In this document: one piece after another, positions 28,374 to 34,672 of the stretch | How the letters are laid out: each line of letters begins with the position of its first letter | Position numbering within the stretch: the stretch's first letter is position 1 | Assembly (NCBI GenBank): GCA_029834535.1 | Contig: JAQMWT010000079.1 | Location: 1-34,672 of the forward strand | DNA length: 34,672 nucleotides | Direction: 5' to 3' | Source of the DNA: Chrysophaeum taylorii | Lineage: Eukaryota > Sar > Pelagophyceae > Pelagomonadales > Pelagomonadaceae | Translations under genes and position numbers: made by a program | The notes under the pieces: model-generated | The model's input: the letters and a program-made list of their open reading frames with translations, nothing else | Databases searched by the model: none | What the model was told of the DNA's origin: nothing

Positions 28374-28877
28374 GCGGGTCCCTGAGAAACCATGTGTCAA
28401 CATGCACGTAACCTATGGGTATTGGACTGTTACCGCGCCAGCCCAGCCTCGCCATGTGACACGCTTGTCAATATATCGCCATTACCATTGGGCTGTATAT
28501 AATATTTTTTTGCACACGTGATCGTGTAACCTTGTGTGCACCTGTTCATAGCATCGTATTGTCATGTCAATGTTGATGTGTGTGTAATTGGCTAACCTGT
28601 ACTCTTGCACACATGTTATGGAATATTTTGGGTACGTCCACTCGTACATTCCATGGCAATGCATTTAACAAGCTCCTTGAGAGCACCAAAACTAACCAGC
28701 TGCCTGAGTGACTACGCTTAGCGACACTACTCTGGACTCACAGCTTGCACAGTCGTCATATAGACACATTTTCCATCGAAAACGATGAGTGTACATAGAC
28801 ACCGATAGACAGACCCCTTAGAATGTCTAGACAGTGTCAACTGCGTGACTGAACCCACAGGTTCCCCGTCAACTGCT
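28374..28877 (+). promoter_or_regulatory. Copia-4 leader
   Basis: About 500 bases without a gene. The last 140 bases match the Copia-3 leader. A small stem tgcacac/gtgtgca lies at about 28512-28542. No ORF or other element is recognised. Confidence 0.5.
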
Positions 28878-30499
28878 ATGGCAGAACACGCAGCACGAGC
28901 CGCACCCAAGGCGATCACAGGTGCGGATATATTGAAGCTCGAAGCTCCTGTAGTTGAGTTTCTTAATGAAGGAAACCGCTTTCAGCTTCAGAACCGCAAG
29001 GTATCCTTGCAAATCAAGCATATCAAGCAATTACTACGGTCCAGTCATGCCGATGCTTTCCTCGAGTACGACTCGTATGAAGCATATACTCGGTCATGCA
29101 AGGACTACGAAATCCTCCGGAATCAAATTCTCGATCGCGTTTTCCTGGAATGGAAGACCGATAGGGCTGCTGATCTCCGTTTAGCTGTTGATGAATTACC
29201 CCCTGAGTATCAGGAATGGCATTTCACCAACGAAGCTTTCCCCCACTTACCTGATGCAGAAGTAGCTCAGCTAACTACTGTCTGTTACGACTATGAAGTC
29301 AAGGCATTACGTCCTGAAATCAATGCTCGTTTCTTAGAAGAGGAACGAATCTTAAATCGCGCGCACCCGAAGGCACTAGCTTTCGACACTCGTGTTCGTG
29401 CCCCGGTTACCATGTTTTCGTTAACTGCAGCTGACTGGCACACTTACCAGAACACGTACGCTACATTCTTGCATACTTACTTCAATCTTGAAAGTGTTGG
29501 AAAACCGGCACTTGCGGCCTGGCCCGCCATCAATGAGGTATACAACAAAAGTTATTTACCCAACAAGGCTCGAGCTATTATGCTCATCGCCTTTAGTCAC
29601 TAGTCTGTTACGACTACTGATGTGTCTTATTTGAAACAGCAATTTAACTCTGTTGTTTATAATCCTAACTGGTATGTCCATGTATTTATCGAAGCTGTCC
29701 TAGCATTTAGGCAAATCTCTTACCAACTTAACCAGGAAGAGACTGACCTTCAATTCGACTTTGGCACTCTTTGCAGGAAAATCTATGAAGAGATACATCG
29801 GCATTATGCCGATAATACCAGCAACAACCGCTACGATCGTGGTTGGGTAGATTGGTGTTATATGTACGAAACCCGATCTTCATCTCGACCTGTACCAGAA
29901 GCTGAACGATTGTGTCACCCTACCAACTCTAGCTACATTTTAGAATACGCTAACTAACTAACTAACTTCAGACCTCTCCCGAGCATGGGAGCCAGGCCGG
30001 ACCGACAGGAGCCAGTCCGGAATCACGGGCCTGTAGACGAGGAGCGCCGAAAGGTCGGTCGGCGGAGAGTGACCATCAAGCTTGTCGCCATGCGACGAGG
30101 AGACCGCGATGTGACTGACAACCAACTCGTCGATAACCTTCCGTCTTCGCCGGCCATACCCCGTCCCACTGCGAACGTTCCGGCTGCCAACCGGCCCGCC
30201 CGGGAGGCGAATATGTGCCAACCTACGCCGGGAGGGCGGATGCCCTCGCAAGGCTCAGGATTCATGAGGCACCGTCCTCCATCGCAACCATGCGGTCGGC
30301 GATCAGGGAATACGCATTAGACCTTTACAATGTAGTATCAAATGGGTCGAACAAAAGACGCTTAGAACGCCCTGTTTCCTGGCAACCCTATGTCGAAGGT
30401 TTATCAGCTCAACCAAAGCCAAAGTTACAACTTACACATACTTTGGACTCATCGGACAAAAGTCTGACTCAAACTGCTAACAGCATCTTCCACGTTTAA
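28878..30499 (+). pseudogene. Copia-4 Gag, interrupted by LINE-B copy 2
   Basis: Start ATG 28878 ('MAEHAARAAPKAITGADILK'), chosen over an upstream GTG because Copia-3 starts at the same point. It is the best-preserved Gag here: 'KVSLQIKHIKQLLR', 'YDSYEAYTRSCKDYE', 'LPPEYQEWHFTNEAFPHLPD', 'KPALAAWPAINEVYNKSYLP', 'YLKQQFNSVVYNPNWYVHVF', 'RYDRGWVDWCYMYETRSSS'. A TAG at 29601-29603 lies in the middle. LINE-B splits the gene at codons for 'ILEYA' (29950/30308). After it, 'DLYNVVSNGSNKRRLERPVS' continues, and a frameshift near 30495 leads to 'MRNSNDARQPFSRSDLSYYR'. No zinc knuckle is seen. Confidence 0.85.
29951..30307 (-). mobile_element. LINE-B copy 2 (357 bp) in the Copia-4 gag
   Basis: Flanked by GAATACGC at 29943-29950 and 30308-30315 (8-bp target duplication). 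It has the same (GTTA)4 tail, the same open minus frame and nearly the same sequence as copy 1. It ends 14 bases earlier on its 5' side, as expected if reverse transcription stopped at a different point. Removing it and one duplication restores Gag continuity. Confidence 0.85.
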
Positions 30500-30509
30500 T
30501 GCTAGACGC

Positions 30510-31310
30510 TTGCGTAACTCTAATGATGCTCGCCAGCCTTTCTCTCGCAGCGATTTATCGTATTATCGTCCTGGTGATTCTTACGTCACCAAGAAAACTG
30601 CCGGACAGTCCCATGACCGTCCAATTTACCCCCGCACTTTTGACAGGTCCTCTCGGTCTAACATGAAATTATTAGATCGAACAAACCACACCTTAAACAC
30701 CCTGCGAGAACAGTGTAGCGAACTCACGAAGCATGTGACAGATAATGATACCACGGCTCAGCTACAACATAATATCGACAAGTTATTTGAGACTCTGTTA
30801 CAATCAGCTGATATTCTGTCAACGACATCTACTGAGGACAACAGTAGTTTACTTCGTCTAAACGAACAGCTCATGTTTGCAGAAGACATCATTTATGATG
30901 TAGACGTTCATCTATCCTCGACCGAAAAGTCGTTAAACTACGTGGAGCCACAACACCATACTGTCGTTACTGCTCCCACCCAACAACAACTCCTCCTACT
31001 ACAAACACACAGGGTAATCCTTCCAATACTGTGTCTAACCTCTTTACCGCTTCCGCCATCTCGGCTTTACCACCAGCATTATTGTCCTCGCTATCTTCAC
31101 AGGTCCAATCTGCCCTCAACCTACCATCACAAGCCGAAACCAAAAGGGATGCCGATCATACTTCTCTATCGTCATTTGACGAAAAGCACGGCATGGCTGA
31201 TGAGGCTGACGAACCATCACCACCTGTTCAACCGATCATTATTCCAACGAATCTGGTATTGCTGAAGAATTTCTTTACAGCCAGCCTCTCCACTACGTGC
31301 CCACATTCGG
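30510..31310 (+). pseudogene. Copia-4 Gag-protease spacer, coiled-coil-like
   Basis: Frame 30510-31265 covers 'DLSYYRPGDSYVTKKTAGQS' and 'DRSSRSNMKLLDRTNHTLNT', which match Copia-2 ('NRNARSNMSLMDRATYQVD'). Polar helical sequence follows. Near 31010 the reading moves to the frame 31031-31336 ('MSNLFTASAISALPPALL', 'QSALNLPSQAETKRDAD'), which aligns with 'NIPQPLLQHINAKAQNAIV' of Copia-2. No enzyme motif. It is probably a structural linker of the polyprotein. Confidence 0.6.
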
Positions 31311-31839
31311 AAAACGCCTTCCTCCCAACTACATGAAGGTAAACAGTGCCCCTCCACATTGCTCTTTTTTATATTTTGACTCTTGTGCTACCATCTCATT
31401 GATGTCCACCTGCGATTTCGCAATACCCAATCATATAGTTCCATTGGACTCCACATACGCTCCGATTGTTATACAGACGGCAACAGGACAACAACGGGCA
31501 TCACACATGATGTTAACACGCAGCATCGTTATTCCCCTACCAGATCATCCACAAGTTGGCTATGTTAAGATTGACTTCGCTTTATGTCTTCAGCCAGTGC
31601 ATGACCGACATCTCGCTATCCTGAGTATGCTCGAGTGGAACCAGACCAACCTTACCACCGTGTTCAATGATCGAGCTGAGCCAAAGCTCAGCGCTGTCAC
31701 GAGCCGCATAGACAAAGATGCACGTATACCCATACACTATGTAGCAGCTAATTTACCCGCTCTCCCTCACTTACAACATCGCGCGCGACAAGCGGCTGGA
31801 ACTTCGCTCCCTTGCATTTCCCCTCAAGCGATACCATGA
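31297..31839 (+). pseudogene. Copia-4 aspartic protease
   Basis: 'FLYFDSCATISLMSTCDFAI' carries the active-site Asp (codon 31378-31380) in a D-S-C-A motif. Copia proteases normally have D-S-G-A. 'IQTATGQQRASHMMLTRSIV' and 'PDHPQVGYVKIDFALCL' match Copia-2 ('TATDTQSITHAMIIRTVIPA', 'PKHPNVGYVKLDVALFL') and give the flap and the next strands. It would cleave the polyprotein. After 'VAANLPALPHLQHRARQAAG' the frame is lost near 31800. The following 150 bases show no clear coding in one frame. Confidence 0.75.
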
Positions 31840-31990
31840 AAACAGGGACCTACTGGCATACTACAATTACCTACTCCAACGAGTTTTACCAGATCGGCCG
31901 TGGATTCGCCCTTTGGTTCTCAATCTTCGGAAACAGAACAAATTTGTTCAGCAAAATACGCAGCCAGCAACTTGACTACTCTCACGCCCA

Positions 31991-33350
31991 GTGTTTCTCT
32001 CACAAGAGTCCAATCTCCGCAAACCCTCTGTCATGTTACTTTGTTCTGGTTTGTCAACTCCGGCGTTCCTGTCTCAAGCCACTAATGACTTAGGCTCAAA
32101 TATCAATGTAAAAGTTGTTGTTGAGTCCGATAATACGCTTGTTCGTATGTTACGCCACCGTTTTCCTACTGTACTATTATTTGAATCTCTCCCCGCCTTT
32201 ATTAACCATCTTCACCTAATCTCACCAGAGGAAAGGCGCACATTCTATTGTGATATAATTGAGATCACTCCTCCCTGCACAAACAGGAATTTACTAAAAC
32301 AACAAAAAGTCAGAAGACTTACACAGCCTGCTGGACGATTCTCTTTTCGACAGCATGCTGTCTGTCATCAAGCTACTCCAGCCCTTGGTACTACTGGCTG
32401 AGATGACGCCTCCGCATAAGTACTGTCATCAAGACCACATCACAGTGGCCAACCTTATCTATACTACCCTTGATTACTGTGTCGATGTTGTTGATAGGTT
32501 CCCGACCTACCTATGTGGCGACTACCAATCTAGAGAAAGGTGGATATGCATCGCACGCAGATATTCTACTGGACCAATTAAACTATCATCGTGGCCCATC
32601 CTCCATCCACGCCCCTTCCAAAAGATCGTGGATGATCTACAAGCTATTCCCAAGCGCCTTTGGCTACCTAACCACATATCCAAAGACTGGATCCGGGTGT
32701 TCCGATCCTTCATATATATCCGTTCCTAAGACGTTTGCACCTTACTCTCGCACAGGTTCTGCTCAGCTTACTATGGCTGACCTTGAATCCCTCAATATGT
32801 TACTGCTTCGCCTTCACTCACAACAGGCTCACGAGCAACGTACTCACTCTGTTCAATCCGAGTGTACTTATCATCAGTTGTGCTTTAAACGCTCCTCTAT
32901 GGAGCCATTACCCAATGCAACACATCCTATACACGTCAAGATTTTTACAATCCTCTATAACGTGTTTGCAAGCTTACATACTAACTCACCCACTCCTGTG
33001 TCCTATTACATAACCGTTTTCGAAACTAACCAACCGTCACACAGGTTATTACTTACAACCTCATCAACATCACACAACTCCTACTTCTTAACTGGTGGCC
33101 ACCATTCCGACGGCAACCTCACCATAGAGAACGCCACCACAAAATCCTCCCATCAACGCCTTTGGGAGCACGTATACGTTCACTGCTTCCGACATCCCCC
33201 GCGACCGGGACAGGTCCATATATCTGGAGCCGTTTATGGGTTACTTGTGGATAGTCCAAGCCCTTCCCCAAGTTGGCTCCGCTACCACCTATGGCACCGC
33301 CATACAAAACCTCGTGTCCAGATGCGCTCTCGTGATGCCTGGCTGCCTTA
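31991..33350 (+). pseudogene. Copia-4 cytosine-5 DNA methyltransferase (frameshifted, all motifs present)
   Basis: Motifs across four frames: I 'MLLCSGLSTPAFLS'; II 'VKVVVESDNTLVRML'; IV 'EITPPCTNRN', with the catalytic Cys codon at 32276-32278; VI 'LLAEMTPPH' (about 32391-32417, after a frameshift near 32310); VIII 'GDYQSRERWICIAR' (about 32517-32560), a perfect QxRxR. There is then a roughly 200-residue target-recognition-like region ('SRTGSAQLTMADLESLNMLL') and, after another frameshift near 33170, 'QVGSATTYGTAIQNLV' (about 33263-33310), which fits motif X (GNAV...AI). It resembles Copia-2 throughout. Here motif IV is the canonical PPC. It sits between protease and integrase, so it would be released from the polyprotein. 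Substrate unknown. Confidence 0.8.
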
Positions 33351-34018
33351 CCTACAAGGCCACCGACAACTCTTTCGATTACAAGGATTCTCTTTTTGCT
33401 CTGGAAGATCATCACCTATCTCATAGTCGCTATATAGGGTATCTTCGTGGAAGTGACCGCAAACTCGGCTCTAAAATCCACTCAATGCTTGCTCCATTGC
33501 CAACCGTCCGAGGGTATGCCAATATTATTTTACTCGACCCTCGCAACGGGAAATTACGCTACCCCACTCGACCGGAGTTGATTCGTGCTAACAACCACAC
33601 CAAACAACAGGAATCTTTCCTCTTGTCTCTACGCCATGACCTTTGCTGTGACATGCTCAGCAATGCTCTGCCTGCCGGTACGTACAGCACTCTGTACAAG
33701 CACCTTTCGCTCATCGTCGCCGATATTAAATCCCTTATGTTGGACCCTACCTTCCAACATACTGCTGCCGTGACGAAGAAATCCTATGTATCCAATTTCA
33801 TGACCGTTGACCAAGCCTCCACCACGTGCAGCACAGATACCTTGTCTTTGGCACAATCTTTTATGATGTCTATTTCCAGCAACTGCTTGACCGAAATGTC
33901 GTTAAACTATATATCGTCGTCCTACGAAGATACTCTCGCTACTCGTGATAATGAGGATGCACCTCCAAGTGACCCTGCTGTGCACCAGGATGACGACGCA
34001 CCGCCTTCCCTGCCTTAG
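33351..34018 (+). pseudogene. Copia-4 linker between MTase and integrase
   Basis: The rest of frame 33236-34018. About 220 residues with no domain that I recognise ('HLSHSRYIGYLRGSDRKLGS', 'MLAPLPTVRGYANIILLDPR'), ending in an acidic, proline-rich tail and TAG (34016-34018). It may include the end of the MTase fold. The frame is clean over its full length, unlike its neighbours. Confidence 0.5.
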
Positions 34019-34672
34019 ACACCGAACTCAAGTTCGATGTTCGGCGCAAACGGCACATTCCCGCTCATCAATTCCTCGTAAGTCCCTCGCACACGGATCC
34101 ACCGAATATCTCAATGCCAAAGAACGTGCTAATTGCTTTCACCGGTGCATCACTGCCCCGACAACGTCGCTGCCAAGGCCCCAACGTACTTGCTCGCCCT
34201 GGATTCTCTGCTTCTGACATACCATATCGCGACTTATGCACCGACTGCATCGCACACAACAAGCGCCACCCGCACAAGCATTTCAATGCGACCAAGCCTT
34301 CTTTTGAGCAAACCCACAAAGCCGGTGAAGTCTGGGCGTGCGACGGCGGCTATGTGACCATCCCATCCGAATGGGAGGCTTCACACATATCATCGTCTTC
34401 AAGGAACTCTTTTCGAAATTTCTCTTGGTGTACTTTACACGCACCACCAACGCCACGGAGTTCCCTCAAGCTCTGGATTGTGTATGACTTCTGTCGTACA
34501 CAACTCAATGTGCACATGCACCCTCTACTCCGATGCATTCAAGCCTTACTTTAGCCAACATATTACCTCCCCGTACCGCGTCGATAAGGGCATTCAACTC
34601 ACGCTGCCTTCCCGCCGTACATGCACACTTTAACTTTGAAGTTGAGTCTGCCATCGGTTTCATCGCCCCCGC
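34019..34672 (+). pseudogene. Copia-4 integrase, N-terminal part (cut by the window edge)
   Basis: After the TAG, 'LDTELKFDVRRKRHIPAHQF' continues in another frame. 'SDIPYRDLCTDCIAHNKRHP' (34215-34275) supplies CxxC of the HHCC zinc site. 'EVWACDGGYVTIPSE' (34327-34371) holds the probable first catalytic Asp. A frameshift near 34372 gives 'FTHIIVFKELFSKFLLVYF', and later 'LYSDAFKPYF' (near 34530) is in the position of the second Asp (SDN.tEF). 'FEVESAIGFIAP' at the very end may hold the Glu. Integrase after the MTase and before RT is the expected copia order. RT must lie beyond the window. Confidence 0.75.

Larger units (their letters stand above)
27668..34672 (+). mobile_element. Copia-4: copia-type retrotransposon with C5-MTase, runs off the window
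   Basis: Order: 5' LTR, primer site, leader, Gag, protease, C5-MTase, linker, integrase (start). It interrupts the Copia-2 MTase at 27667. The five bases before it (27663-27667, ccagg) should recur after its 3' LTR. It carries two LINE-B insertions and many single-base frameshifts. Confidence 0.88.

Noticed and set aside
29943..29970. Branch point and 3' splice site ('ctaactaactaacttcag') of an intron
   Set aside because: The sequence is the LINE-B tail in reverse. An 8-bp duplication flanks the whole insert, and no matching donor is found in Gag.
27868..30315. hAT-like DNA transposon, because of the 8-bp target duplications
   Set aside because: No terminal inverted repeats. One end is a (GTTA)4 simple repeat and the other end varies, which fits target-primed reverse transcription.

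Overview
The window is eukaryotic DNA made almost entirely of transposable elements. The elements are LTR retrotransposons of the Ty3 and Ty1/copia superfamilies, two kinds of non-LTR retrotransposon, and Helitron-type helicase repeats. I see no host gene, rRNA, tRNA, operon or CRISPR array. Gene content and an initiator-tRNA primer site show a eukaryote, probably an alga or other protist, but I cannot name a lineage. Most open frames carry single-base frameshifts or isolated stops.

Layout, left to right. 1-2016: decayed C-terminal part of a GC-rich LINE (+). 2017-5656: array of Helitron-derived units (mostly -), each with the same broken helicase C-terminus, short subterminal repeats and a (GACA/AAAC)n tract. 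5657-6240: Ty3-type leader and an LTR. 6241-14561: a 5'-truncated Ty3 element (Ty3-2, -) whose 3' LTR is split by a complete small Ty3 element (Ty3-1, 6482-10558, -) with matching LTRs and a 5-bp target duplication (ACACC). 14562-16029: 5'-truncated copia Gag (Copia-3, +). 16030-22849: Copia-R (-), whose 3' LTR is split by a fifth Helitron unit (16144-17292). 22850-27667: Copia-2 (+). 27668-34672: Copia-4 (+), running off the window. A second non-LTR family (LINE-B) has inserted twice with 8-bp target duplications, once in the Copia-4 LTR and once in its gag. The simplest reading of the right half is a nested stack: Copia-R in Copia-3, Copia-2 in Copia-R, Copia-4 in Copia-2, LINE-B in Copia-4. 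The missing right halves should then lie beyond base 34672.

The main discovery is that LTR retrotransposons of two superfamilies carry cytosine-5 DNA methyltransferase (C5-MTase) domains. Ty3-1 has a 424-aa MTase frame free of stops, with motifs I, IV (PPC), VI, VIII and X, although its RT, RNase H and most of its integrase are deleted. Copia-2 and Copia-4 encode a different C5-MTase between protease and integrase. Related findings are a D-(S/T)-C-A protease motif instead of D-(S/T)-G-A, a coiled-coil ORF downstream of pol in Copia-R, and a conserved domain after the Ty3 integrase. LTR mismatches in Ty3-1 lean toward CpG transitions, which fits cytosine methylation in this genome.
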